A stretch of 43,937 bases of DNA from Alphaproteobacteria bacterium PA4 (GTDB lineage Bacteria; Pseudomonadota; Alphaproteobacteria; Sphingomonadales; Sphingomonadaceae), in assembly GCA_002256005.1 (NCBI GenBank), contig NKIQ01000024.1:1-43937 (forward strand). The letters are read 5' to 3'. The notes beneath the pieces are model-generated. The model was not told the DNA's origin. It saw only the letters and a list, made by a program, of their open reading frames with translations, and ran no database searches. Position numbers and translations under genes: made by a program. Positions 28,911 to 37,869 of the stretch are shown piece by piece (positions within the stretch are counted from its first letter, which is position 1; every line of letters starts with the position of its first letter).

Positions 28911-30221
28911 TTGCGCCTGTCCCGCTATTTTCTGCCCGTACTCAAGGAAACGCCCGGCGACGCCCAGGTGATCAGCCATCAGCTGATGCTGCGTGCCGGC
29001 ATGATTCGGCAGACCGCCGCCGGCATCTATGCCTGGCTGCCGCTGGGCAAGCGCGTGCTGGCCAAGATCGAGCAGATCGTCCGTGAGGAGCAGGACCGCG
29101 CCGGCGCCATCGAGGTGCTGATGCCGACCATCCAGTCGGCGGAGCTGTGGAAGCAGTCCGGCCGTTACGACGCCTATGGCCCGGAAATGCTGCGCATCAT
29201 CGATCGGCATGACCGCGAGATGCTGTTCAGCCCCACGGCGGAGGAGCTGTTCACGGCGATCTTCCAGAACGGCGCCAAATCCTATCGCGACCTGCCGCGC
29301 AACCTTTACCAGATCCAATGGAAGTTCCGTGACGAGGTGCGCCCGCGCTTCGGCGTGCTGCGCGGCCGCGAATTCCTGATGAAGGACGCCTATAGCTTCG
29401 ATGTCGATTTTGCCGGCGCCAAGCACAGCTATAATCGCATGTTCATCGCCTATATGCGCACCTTCGCTCGCATGGGCCTTGATGCGATTCCAATGCAGGC
29501 GGACACCGGACCGATCGGTGGTGACCTGAGCCATGAGTTCATCGTGCTGGCACCGACCGGCGAAAGTGACGTCTTCTATCATGAAAACTGGCTGGCAGCG
29601 CGCGACACCAGCGCCATCGATGCCGATGATGCGGCGGCGCTGGAGGGTTTCATTGCCGGCCTCAACGCCGATTACGCCGCCACCGATGAAAAGCGCGACC
29701 TGGCCGCCGAAGCCGCCGCCGGCGACAAGCTCAAGCAATCGAAGGGTATCGAGGTCGGCCAGGTGTTCTACTTCGGCGACAAATACACGAAAGCCATGGG
29801 CGTCACCGTGCAGGGGCCGGACGGCACCGCCATCACGCCGCTGATGGGCAGCTATGGCATCGGGGTGTCGCGCCTGATGGGCGCGATCATCGAGGCCTGC
29901 CATGACAAGGATGGCATCATCTGGCCGGAGGCGGTGGCGCCGTACAAGGTGGCGCTGATCAATCTGCGCGTCGATGATGCCGCCTGTGCGGCGGCGGCGG
30001 ACGATCTTTATGCGCAGCTGACCGCCGCGGGTGTCGAGGTGCTCTACGACGATCGCGACGAGCGTGGCGGTGCCAAGTTCGCCACCGCCGACCTGATCGG
30101 ACTTCCGTGGCAGCTGGTCGTCGGCCCGAAGGGAATCGCCAATGGCGTGGTCGAGTTGAAGCGCCGCGGTGGCGAGCGCGTGGAGATCGCGCTCGCCGAT
30201 GCGGTGGAGCGGTTGCGTTGA
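28911..30221 (+). CDS. proS: Prolyl-tRNA synthetase
   Basis: Charges tRNA-Pro with proline. The 436-residue product is the short alphaproteobacterial type that lacks the editing (INS) insertion between motifs 2 and 3. Class II motifs are visible: motif 1 near the N terminus, motif 2 as [17 protein letters not shown], and motif 3 as [12 protein letters not shown], followed by an anticodon-binding domain ([19 protein letters not shown]). The start is TTG at 28911, the only option giving the family N terminus [12 protein letters not shown]; an AAAGG lies 10 bp upstream. lolC and lolD follow, a conserved block. Confidence 0.95.
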   Translation: MRLSRYFLPVLKETPGDAQVISHQLMLRAGMIRQTAAGIYAWLPLGKRVLAKIEQIVREEQDRAGAIEVLMPTIQSAELWKQSGRYDAYGPEMLRIIDRHDREMLFSPTAEELFTAIFQNGAKSYRDLPRNLYQIQWKFRDEVRPRFGVLRGREFLMKDAYSFDVDFAGAKHSYNRMFIAYMRTFARMGLDAIPMQADTGPIGGDLSHEFIVLAPTGESDVFYHENWLAARDTSAIDADDAAALEGFIAGLNADYAATDEKRDLAAEAAAGDKLKQSKGIEVGQVFYFGDKYTKAMGVTVQGPDGTAITPLMGSYGIGVSRLMGAIIEACHDKDGIIWPEAVAPYKVALINLRVDDAACAAAADDLYAQLTAAGVEVLYDDRDERGGAKFATADLIGLPWQLVVGPKGIANGVVELKRRGGERVEIALADAVERLR

Positions 30222-30225
30222 TGTC

Positions 30226-30351
30226 CTCCCCCGCCAGGGGGGAGGCGACTCGGCGCCAGCCGAGCGGGTGGGGGATCCCCGCATCGCCACACGCGAACCC
30301 CCACCCCGCTCGCGTACCGCGAGTCGCCCTCCCCGCAAGGGGGAGGGAGTT
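30226..30351. repeat. Pair of palindromic repeats in opposite orientation
   Basis: Two copies of the GC-rich element face each other: CCTCCCCC...GGGGGGAGGCGACTCGG (about 30227-30274) and the mirror copy ending in CGCGAGTCGCCCTCCCC (about 30298-30350). This BIME-like pair fills the proS-lolC gap. Confidence 0.8.
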
Positions 30352-30354
30352 GAT

Positions 30355-31602
30355 ATGATCACCCGCTACGAACGCCTGATCGCGCGGCGCTACCTGCTGC
30401 CCGGCCGCGGCGAGGGCTTCATCTTCCTTGTCGCCAGCATCAGCCTGGTCGCCGTCGCCCTCGGCGTTGCGGCCTTGATCGCGGTGATGAGCGTGATGAA
30501 CGGCTTCCGCGCCGAACTGTTCGACCGCATCCTGGGGCTGAACGGCCATGCCGTGGTGCAGGGCTATGGCGGACGTATCGAGGCGTGGCAGCCGCTGCAG
30601 GCGAAGCTGAAGGCGCTGCCCGGCGTGGTCAGCGCGACGCCGCTGATCGAGCAGCCACTGATGGGCAGCTTCGGCGGCCGGGTCGAAGGCGTGCTAGTGC
30701 GCGGCATGACGCTGGCCGATATCAATGGCACGCCGGTGATCGCCGACAATGTCGTCGCCGGCGATCTGCGCAACCTGCAACCCGGCACCAACACCGTCGC
30801 CATCGGCGCGCGGCTGGCGGAGGCGCTGGGCGCGCGCATCGGCGACTCCATTTCGCTGATCAACCCGCAAGGGGAATCGACGCCGTTCGGCACGGTGCCG
30901 CGCATCATCGCCTATCGCATCGTCGCGGTGTTCGAGGTCGGCGTCTATGATTATGACAAGGCGTTTGTGGTGATGCCGATGAGTGATGCGCAGACGCTGC
31001 TCCGGCTCGGCGACGCGGTGGGGATGGTCGAGGTGGTGACCAGCGATCCCGACAAGGTTGGCGCCATTCTTGCCCCGATTGTCCCCCAGATCGCCGGCCA
31101 GGCCGTGGTGAATGATTGGAAATCGACCAATTCGGCCTTGTTCTCAGCCCTGGTCGTCGAGCGCACGGTGATGTTCTGGGTGCTGTCGATCATCATCCTC
31201 GTCGCCGTGTTCAACATCCTCTCCTCGCTGATCATGCTGGTCCGCGCCAAGACCCGCGACATCGCCATTTTGCGCACCATGGGCGCCAGCCGGGCCGCGT
31301 TGATGCGGGTGTTCATGACGGTCGGCACGCTGATCGGCGGGCTGGGCATCGCGCTCGGTTGCGTGCTCGGCTTCTCCCTGCTCTATTTCCGTGCCGGCAT
31401 CGTCGCCGGGGTGGGGCGGTTGACCGGCACCAATCTCTGGGATCCGTCCGTGCGCTATCTGACCGATCTGCCGTCGAAGACCGACCCGGTGGAGGTCGTC
31501 GGCATCGTGCTGCTGGCCCTGCTTTTGAGCTTTCTCGCCACACTGTATCCCGCATGGAAGGCCGCGAGTACCGATCCCGTGCAGGTGCTGCGCTATGAGT
31601 AA
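30355..31602 (+). CDS. lolC: Lipoprotein-releasing ABC transporter permease (LolC/LolE)
   Basis: An inner-membrane subunit that extracts mature lipoproteins for transfer to LolA. The 415 residues have the family layout: an N-terminal helix with the LGVAALIAVMSVMNGFR signature, a large periplasmic MacB-like domain (about 50-260), then three helices of the FtsX domain (VERTVMFWVLSIIILVAVFNI, RTMGASRAALMRVF and a C-terminal helix ending in DPVQVLRYE). ATG 30355 is the natural start; upstream codons lie in the repeat pair. A single permease suggests a homodimeric LolCD system. Confidence 0.93.
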   Translation: MITRYERLIARRYLLPGRGEGFIFLVASISLVAVALGVAALIAVMSVMNGFRAELFDRILGLNGHAVVQGYGGRIEAWQPLQAKLKALPGVVSATPLIEQPLMGSFGGRVEGVLVRGMTLADINGTPVIADNVVAGDLRNLQPGTNTVAIGARLAEALGARIGDSISLINPQGESTPFGTVPRIIAYRIVAVFEVGVYDYDKAFVVMPMSDAQTLLRLGDAVGMVEVVTSDPDKVGAILAPIVPQIAGQAVVNDWKSTNSALFSALVVERTVMFWVLSIIILVAVFNILSSLIMLVRAKTRDIAILRTMGASRAALMRVFMTVGTLIGGLGIALGCVLGFSLLYFRAGIVAGVGRLTGTNLWDPSVRYLTDLPSKTDPVEVVGIVLLALLLSFLATLYPAWKAASTDPVQVLRYE

Positions 31603-31610
31603 CTTTTACC

Positions 31611-31740
31611 TCGCCCCGCCGGGGAGAGGTCGGACTCGCGCTCGCGCGAGCCGGGAGAGGGGCGTCTCGTTCCCAGGCTTGAACCCTTCTCCCGGCGCGG
31701 CTGCGCCGAGTCCGACCTCCCCCCGGCGGGGGGAGGTAGG
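31611..31740. repeat. Second opposed pair of palindromic repeats
   Basis: A CCCCGCCGGGGAGAGGTCGGACTCGC unit (about 31613-31667) and its mirror copy ending GCCGAGTCCGACCTCCCCCC (about 31687-31739) fill the lolC-lolD gap. This is a variant of the element at 27594. Confidence 0.8.
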
Positions 31741-31743
31741 GTC

Positions 31744-32421
31744 ATGATTCCCACCCTCGACGTTCGCGACCTGCGCCGCAGCTTCACGCAAGGCTCGGTC
31801 ACCATCGATGTACTGAAGGGCGTCGACTTGGCCGTGAACCCCGGCGAGATCGTCGCGCTGCTCGGGCCAAGTGGCTCCGGCAAGTCGACGCTGCTGCAGG
31901 CGGTCGGCCTCCTCGAAGGCGGCTTCCAGGGCCGGATCAGCATCGCCGGCGAGCGCGTCGAAGCGCTCGACAATGCCGGCCGCACGCGGGTGCGGCGCGA
32001 CCGGCTCGGCTTCGTCTATCAGTTCCACCATCTGCTGCCGGATTTCAGCGCCCGCGAGAATGTGCTGCTCGCCGGCCTGGTCGCCGGCCATGCCGAAAGG
32101 GTAGCGGCGACGCGCGCCGATGAACTGCTGACGGCGCTCGGCCTCGGCAGCCGGCTCAACCATCGCCCGTCCGAACTCTCCGGCGGCGAGCAGCAGCGGG
32201 TCGCCGTGGCGCGGGCGCTGGCCAACAAGCCGGTGCTGGTCCTTGCCGATGAACCCACCGGCAATCTCGACGAAGCCACGGCGCAAAAGGTGCTGGCGGA
32301 ATTCCTGTCGCTGGTGCGCGGCCAGGGCAGCGCCGCGCTGGTCGCCACCCACAATGTCGCGCTGGCCGGCCAGATGGACCGGGTGGTGACGCTGCACGAG
32401 GGACGGCTGGCTGTCGTCTGA
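31744..32421 (+). CDS. lolD: Lipoprotein-releasing ABC transporter ATP-binding protein
   Basis: A cytosolic ATPase powering lipoprotein release with LolC. In 225 residues it has Walker [10 protein letters not shown], the Q-loop region, the signature [15 protein letters not shown], Walker [14 protein letters not shown] and the switch His in VATHNVALA. The MacB/LolD subgroup is clear from the ADEPTGNLD block. It follows lolC after the repeat-filled gap of 141 bp and precedes dnaE. Confidence 0.95.
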   Translation: MIPTLDVRDLRRSFTQGSVTIDVLKGVDLAVNPGEIVALLGPSGSGKSTLLQAVGLLEGGFQGRISIAGERVEALDNAGRTRVRRDRLGFVYQFHHLLPDFSARENVLLAGLVAGHAERVAATRADELLTALGLGSRLNHRPSELSGGEQQRVAVARALANKPVLVLADEPTGNLDEATAQKVLAEFLSLVRGQGSAALVATHNVALAGQMDRVVTLHEGRLAVV

Positions 32422-32515
32422 CCCGCCGGGCCCCGGGCTCGGTGCGTCGCAAAAGCTGTGCGTAACTTCATCGCGGCGCTTTTCCGAATCGCGGCGAGCG
32501 GACACTATCCCGGCC

Positions 32516-35500
32516 ATGGCTGCTGCCTCCCTCCATTCCACCTCCGCCCATGCCGGCTTCGTGCACCTGCGCCTGCAATCGGCCTATTCGATGCTGGAAG
32601 GCGCCATCCAGCCGGAGGACCTGGCCAAGGCCTGTAGGCGCGGACTGTTTCCGGCTGCGGGCCTGGCCGATCGCGGCAACATGTTTGCCGCCATGGATTT
32701 TTCGGCGGCTGCCAAGGACGCCGGTGTGCAGCCGATCATCGGCGCCATGGTCGCGGTCGAGCGGCCGGGCACGCGCAGCGCGCTGACACGGCCGGTCCAT
32801 GACTGGCTGGTGCTGTTTGCGCAAGATGCCGGCGGCTATGCCAATCTCATCGGGCTGGTCAGCCAGGCCCATCTCGGTGCCGACCCCGCCGATGATCCGC
32901 ATCTGCTGCTCGGCGATTTCGACGGGCGCACCGACGGCCTCCTCTGCCTCTCCGGCGGCGCCGATGGCGCGCTGGCGCGGCTGCTCGCCGATGGCCAGGC
33001 CGTCGACGAATATGCCGATGCGCTGGTGCGGCTGTTCCCCGGCCGGCTTTATGTCGAGATCGCCCGCGCCAACGACCCTATCGAGCAGCGCAGCGAGCCC
33101 GGCCTGTTGCGGCTGGCGCAGGCGCGGGGGCTGCCGATCGTCGCCACCAACCCGGTCAAGTTCCTCGATGAGCGTGTGCATCTGGCGCATGACGCGCTGC
33201 TCTGCATCGCCGATTCGGCCTATGTGGAGGCGGACGAGCGCCGCAAGTCCAATCCCGAGCATCGGCTGAAATCCGCCGACGAGATGCGCAAGGCCTTTGC
33301 CGATCTGCCGGAAGCCATCGCCAACACCGTCACCATCGCCCAGCGTTGCGCCATCGCCGCGCCCTATCGCAAGCCGATCCTGCCGCGGATGGCGAGCGAC
33401 GGCGCCTCGGAAGATCCGGCGCTGGTTGCCGCCGCCGAAGCGGGGCTCGACGCCCGGCTGGCGGCGCGCGGCATCAGCGGCGAGGCCGCCACGCCCTATC
33501 GCGAGCGGCTGGCGTTCGAGCTTGGCGTCATCAATTCGATGGGCTTCCCCGGTTACTTCCTGATCGTTGCCGATTTCATTGCCTGGGCGAAGCGCCAAGG
33601 CATTCCCGTAGGGCCAGGCCGCGGTTCCGGCGCCGGCTCGGTCGTCGCCTGGGCGCTGACCATCACCGATCTCGATCCGCTGGAGCATGGCCTGCTCTTC
33701 GAGCGCTTCCTGAACCCGGATCGTGTCTCGATGCCCGACTTCGACATCGATTTCTGCGAAACGCGGCGCGGCGAGGTCATCCGCTATGTCCAGCAGCGTT
33801 ATGGCAACGCCCAGGTCGCGCAGATCATCACCTTCGGGAAAATGAAGGCGCGCGCCGTGCTGAAGGACGTCGGCCGTGTGCTGCAGATGCCCTATGGCCA
33901 GACCGACCGGCTGGCCAAGCTGATCCCCAGCCACCCGACCGACCCCTGGACGCTGGCGCGCACGCTGGGGCTGGGCAAGGACAAGGACGGCAAGCGCTAC
34001 ACCGGCGTGCCCGAATTCATCGCCGAGCGGGATCGCGACCCCAAGGTCAAGCGGCTGATCGAGATCGCCCTGCAACTGGAAGGGCTGCCGCGCCACAGCT
34101 CCACCCACGCCGCCGGCGTGGTCATCGGCGACCGGCCGCTGTCGCAACTGGTGCCGCTGTATCGCGATCCGCGGTCGGACATGGCGGTCACCCAGTTCGA
34201 AATGAAGGCGGTGGAAAAGGCCGGGCTGGTCAAGTTCGACTTTCTCGGCCTCAAGACCCTGTCGGTGCTCGACCGCGCGGCGAAGCTGCTCGCCGACCGC
34301 GGTGTCAGCGTCGACTGGAACGGCCTGCCGCTCGATGACCCGGCGGTTTATGCCCTGCTGGCCCGCGCCGACACGGTCGGGGTGTTCCAGTTCGAATCGG
34401 AAGGCATGCGCCGGGCGCTGGGGCAGGTGCGGCCCGATTGCTTTGGCGACATCATCGCGCTCGGCGCGCTCTATCGCCCTGGCCCGATGGACAATATCCC
34501 GAGCTTTGCCAACAGGAAGCACAAGCGGGAAGAGGTGGTGCTGCTGCACCCGGCGATGGAGCCGATCCTGCGCGAGACCTATGGCATCATCGTCTATCAG
34601 GAACAGGTGATGCAGATCGCCCGGACGCTGGCCGGCTACAGCCTGGGCGAAGCCGATCTGCTGCGCCGCGCCATGGGCAAGAAGATCCATGCCGAGATGG
34701 TGGCGCAGAAGGAACGCTTTGCCGAAGGCGCCGCCAAGAACGACATTCCCAAGGACACCGCCTCGGCGATCTTCGACCTGGTGCTGAAATTCGCCAACTA
34801 TGGCTTCAACAAATCGCACGCCGCCGCCTATGCCCTCGTCAGCTACCAGACCGCCTGGCTGAAGGCGCATCATCCGGTGGAATTCTATGCCGCCTCGATG
34901 GCCTATGACATCGACAATACCGACCGGCTGGCGATCTTCGTCGAGGATGCGCGGCGCAGCGGCGTCACCATGTTGCCGCCGTGCATCAACGCCTCGGCGG
35001 CGGATTTCGCGGTGCAGGATGGTGCGGTACGCTATGCCCTCGCCGCGCTGAAGAATGTCGGCGAAAAGGCCATGGCCATCGTCACCGATGGTCGCGGTGG
35101 TGGTTATGCCAGCCTTGCCGAATTCGCGCGCCGGGTCGATCCGCGCCTCATCAACAAGCGCCAGCTGGAAAGCCTGATCGCCGCCGGCTGTTTCGATGGC
35201 ATCGAGGCCAACCGCGCCGGCGTCCATCTGCTCGCCGAAGCCATCCTCGGCACCGCGCAAGCCGCCGCCGAAGCGCGCGAGTCCGCACAGACCGCGCTGT
35301 TCGGTGAAGCGACCGGCTTTGTCGATGACGGCGGCCTTGCCATGCTGGTGCCATCGAGTGTCAGCTGGACGCTGGCCGAGCGCATGGCGCAGGAAAAGGA
35401 AGCCTTCGGCTTCTTCTTCTCCGGCCATCCGGTCGAGGCCTGGCGCAGCGTGCTGGAGGCCAATGGCGTCAAGAGCTTTGCCGAGGTGGCGGCGCTGCCC

Positions 35501-36043
35501 GCACCGCCGGGCGGCGGCCGCATGGGCGTCGTCATGGCCGGGTTGATCGAGGAGGCGCGCTGGCGCACCCCGCAGAACGGCAAGTCCAGCCGCTACATGT
35601 TCGTCACCCTGTCCGATCGTTCCGGCCAATATGTCGGCAGCTGTTTCGAGGAGGAAACTCAGGCGCGGATCGAAACGCTGGCCAAGGATTCGCCCGCCGT
35701 GCTGGTGCAGGCCGAACTGCAATGGCGCGAGGGCGAGGATGTGCCGCGCGTCCGCATCAACGGGGTCACCAGCCTCGCCGACATGGCGCGGCGGACGAAA
35801 AGCCGGCTGACGGTCAAGGTTTGCGACGCCATCGCGGTGCGCGCGCTGGTCGATCTGGTGACGCCGGCGCGGGGCAAGGGGCGCGGCGCGCTGATTGCCG
35901 AAGTGCCGTGCAGCAGCGGCGTCGCCCGTGTCGCGCTGGGCAGCGACTATCTGCTCGATGCCGAGCTGGAGGCGCGGGTGCAACAGCATTTCGGCGCCGC
36001 CGTCGGTGTGACAGCGGCGCCGAAACTGGCGCTGGTCGGCTAG
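32516..36043 (+). CDS. dnaE: DNA polymerase III subunit alpha
   Basis: The replicative polymerase of 1175 residues. Domains in order: a PHP domain (starts FVHLRLQSAYSMLEG; about 15-290), a C-family polymerase palm with the catalytic aspartates in PDFDIDF, fingers (LARTLGLGK...SSTHAAGVVI), a helix-hairpin-helix region near VGEKAMAIV, and an OB fold near the C terminus (ENGKS...YMFVTLSD-like, binding single-stranded DNA). Length and order are those of DnaE1, not the error-prone DnaE2. ATG 32516 follows a GGCGAGCGG stretch. It completes the proS-lolC-lolD-dnaE block. Confidence 0.96.
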   Translation: MAAASLHSTSAHAGFVHLRLQSAYSMLEGAIQPEDLAKACRRGLFPAAGLADRGNMFAAMDFSAAAKDAGVQPIIGAMVAVERPGTRSALTRPVHDWLVLFAQDAGGYANLIGLVSQAHLGADPADDPHLLLGDFDGRTDGLLCLSGGADGALARLLADGQAVDEYADALVRLFPGRLYVEIARANDPIEQRSEPGLLRLAQARGLPIVATNPVKFLDERVHLAHDALLCIADSAYVEADERRKSNPEHRLKSADEMRKAFADLPEAIANTVTIAQRCAIAAPYRKPILPRMASDGASEDPALVAAAEAGLDARLAARGISGEAATPYRERLAFELGVINSMGFPGYFLIVADFIAWAKRQGIPVGPGRGSGAGSVVAWALTITDLDPLEHGLLFERFLNPDRVSMPDFDIDFCETRRGEVIRYVQQRYGNAQVAQIITFGKMKARAVLKDVGRVLQMPYGQTDRLAKLIPSHPTDPWTLARTLGLGKDKDGKRYTGVPEFIAERDRDPKVKRLIEIALQLEGLPRHSSTHAAGVVIGDRPLSQLVPLYRDPRSDMAVTQFEMKAVEKAGLVKFDFLGLKTLSVLDRAAKLLADRGVSVDWNGLPLDDPAVYALLARADTVGVFQFESEGMRRALGQVRPDCFGDIIALGALYRPGPMDNIPSFANRKHKREEVVLLHPAMEPILRETYGIIVYQEQVMQIARTLAGYSLGEADLLRRAMGKKIHAEMVAQKERFAEGAAKNDIPKDTASAIFDLVLKFANYGFNKSHAAAYALVSYQTAWLKAHHPVEFYAASMAYDIDNTDRLAIFVEDARRSGVTMLPPCINASAADFAVQDGAVRYALAALKNVGEKAMAIVTDGRGGGYASLAEFARRVDPRLINKRQLESLIAAGCFDGIEANRAGVHLLAEAILGTAQAAAEARESAQTALFGEATGFVDDGGLAMLVPSSVSWTLAERMAQEKEAFGFFFSGHPVEAWRSVLEANGVKSFAEVAALPAPPGGGRMGVVMAGLIEEARWRTPQNGKSSRYMFVTLSDRSGQYVGSCFEEETQARIETLAKDSPAVLVQAELQWREGEDVPRVRINGVTSLADMARRTKSRLTVKVCDAIAVRALVDLVTPARGKGRGALIAEVPCSSGVARVALGSDYLLDAELEARVQQHFGAAVGVTAAPKLALVG

Positions 36044-36078
36044 GGGGGCTGCGCCCCACCGGGGCGCGTTGCCGTCCG

Positions 36079-36681
36079 TCAGTTCGGCTTGCTGGTCACC
36101 GTCGTGGTGGTGGTGCTGGCCGTGGTCACCGGGGCCTTGTGATGGACGACCGTGCGCTTGTGCGTGGTGGTGCGCTTGACCGGGGCTGGCGTCACGGTCT
36201 TTTCGACGATCTGCACGGTGGTGGCGACGGGCGCTGGCCGCGCCAGCGCATCGGCGCGGGCGTTGGCCGTATCGGCGGCGCGTTCGGCGGCATTGGCGCG
36301 CGCCGTTTCGGCGGCTGCGCCGGCCTGGGCGTTGGCAGCGGTCGCTTCCGCGTCCATGCGGCGTTCGCGCGCTGCCGTCATCTTCAGCTGGTCGGCGTTG
36401 ACGATGGCCTGGTCGGCGAGCTGGCCGGCGCGGTGCGCGGCGACGATCGCTTCGCTCTTCTTGCCATGGGACAGCAGCGTTTCGGCATCGGTCAGCGCGG
36501 CGCGCGCTTCGGTCTGCAGCAGTGGTGCGCCATTGCTGGTGCCGACCTTGTCGCCGGCGGTGATCTTGCCGCGCGCTTCGGCAATGGCGGTGCGGGCGCG
36601 ATCGGCTTCGCCGGCCTGGGCCGGCATGGCGGCGATGGACAGCAGAATGGCAGTCGTCGTGAACGGGATGTGGCGTTGCAT
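36079..36681 (-). CDS. Secreted alanine-rich protein of unknown function
   Basis: A 200-residue protein with a signal peptide (MQRHIPFTTTAILLSIAAMPAQA, cleavage near residue 23). A helical Ala/Arg/Glu-rich region follows (about 25-150), made of repeated AxxARxxA-type turns that resembles the periplasmic helical DUF4398-like proteins. A basic, threonine-rich low-complexity tail follows (TTTHKRTVVHHK..., TTTTTVTS). ATG 36681 has a GGAGCGATC purine stretch upstream. Convergent with dnaE, 35 bp apart. A cell-envelope structural role is a guess. Confidence 0.75.
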   Translation of the reverse strand: MQRHIPFTTTAILLSIAAMPAQAGEADRARTAIAEARGKITAGDKVGTSNGAPLLQTEARAALTDAETLLSHGKKSEAIVAAHRAGQLADQAIVNADQLKMTAARERRMDAEATAANAQAGAAAETARANAAERAADTANARADALARPAPVATTVQIVEKTVTPAPVKRTTTHKRTVVHHKAPVTTASTTTTTVTSKPN

Positions 36682-36903
36682 GATGATCGCTCCTTGAGGG
36701 CTAGCGATGTCATGAACGAGGCCCTGCGGCGTTCGTTCCGCCGCGACCAAACCGCGCCAAACCGGCGCAACCGCCAATCACGGCTGGATTTTTCGGCAAA
36801 CGCCGCTAGGGACAGGGCGTTCCATCCCGATGCGAGATGATCGCATCGGCCTTGTGCTGTTCTGCAGCGCCGCGCGTCTGGTTGAAAAGCACTAACACTT
36901 CAC

Positions 36904-37869
36904 ATGCTCCAAAATGCCCTGCCGGTCGGTGACCGGATCGACGCCGTCATCACCTGGGTGGATGGCGCGGACCCGGCGCATCGCGCCAAGCGCCATCGCC
37001 ACATGCTCGCCGCCCCGGCCAATGAAAACGGCACCAATCCGCACCGCTGGGCGTGCAGCGACGAGCTGGGCTTCTGTCTGCGCTCCATCGCCAATCATGC
37101 GCCCTGGATCGGCCGGGTGTGGATCGTCACCGATGCCCAGACGCCGCGGCCGCAGTCGATCCCGCCGGCGCTGGCCGACCGCATCACCATCATCGATCAT
37201 CGCGTGCTGTTCGCCGGGCATGAGGCGGCGCTGCCGACCTTCAATTCCATGGCCATCGAAAGCCTGATCTGGCGCATTCCCGGGCTGGCGGAACGCTTCG
37301 TCTATTTCAACGATGACGTGTTCCTGACCGCGCCGATCCGGCCGGGCGATGTCTTTGCCGGCATGAAGCCCGTGCTGCGCGGCAAATGGGTGGATCGCAG
37401 CGCGCTGGCTGCCGATGCGGCGGCGCGGCACGATCCGGCGCGGCTCAACGAACTCGCCCAGAGCAATGCGGCCGCCATGCTGGGCTTTGCACCGGCGCGG
37501 CAGTTCGCCGGCGCCCATGTCGTGCACCCGATGCGCCGGTCGGTGTTGGCAGCGCTGTTCGACGATCACCATGCCGCCTTCATCGCCAATATCGGGCATC
37601 GTTTCCGCGACACCGGCCAGTTCCTGCCGCAGACGCTGCACAATCATGCCTGCATCAGGGCCGGCGACTGCGTGCTGCGCGACGCGGCCGACCATCTCCA
37701 CCTGCGCTCCGGCGCCATTGCCGAGCTGCCGCTGGCCGATGTCCGCCGCTATCTGCGCCGCGCCCTGCAGCCGGAGGTGAAGTTCCTTTGCGTCAATGAT
37801 CTGCCCCAGGTCGAGGCGGCGATTCCCCAGGCCCGCGCCTGGATCGAGCAGGCCATTCAGGCCGCCTGA
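36904..37869 (+). CDS. Stealth family sugar-phosphotransferase
   Basis: 321 residues with the conserved Stealth regions: IDAVITWVDGADP (region 1, residues about 12-24), ELGFCLRSIANHAPWIGRVWIVTDAQ and LPTFNSMAIE...FVYFNDDVFL (region 2), and a later HVVHPMRR-type region 3. The family transfers hexose-1-phosphate to build phosphodiester-linked capsule or exopolysaccharide, and includes the eukaryotic GlcNAc-1-phosphotransferase. No capsule genes are nearby, so the acceptor is unknown. The 3' end overlaps the convergent AarF gene by 13 bp. Confidence 0.87.
   Translation: MLQNALPVGDRIDAVITWVDGADPAHRAKRHRHMLAAPANENGTNPHRWACSDELGFCLRSIANHAPWIGRVWIVTDAQTPRPQSIPPALADRITIIDHRVLFAGHEAALPTFNSMAIESLIWRIPGLAERFVYFNDDVFLTAPIRPGDVFAGMKPVLRGKWVDRSALAADAAARHDPARLNELAQSNAAAMLGFAPARQFAGAHVVHPMRRSVLAALFDDHHAAFIANIGHRFRDTGQFLPQTLHNHACIRAGDCVLRDAADHLHLRSGAIAELPLADVRRYLRRALQPEVKFLCVNDLPQVEAAIPQARAWIEQAIQAA

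Noticed and set aside
32468-35989. A very long open frame on the minus strand opposite dnaE
   Set aside because: Mirror of the strong GC-rich codon bias of dnaE; the translation is His/Gly/Asp-rich without a recognisable fold. Similar frames opposite rnj, the TonB receptor and the coiled-coil gene were dropped for the same reason.
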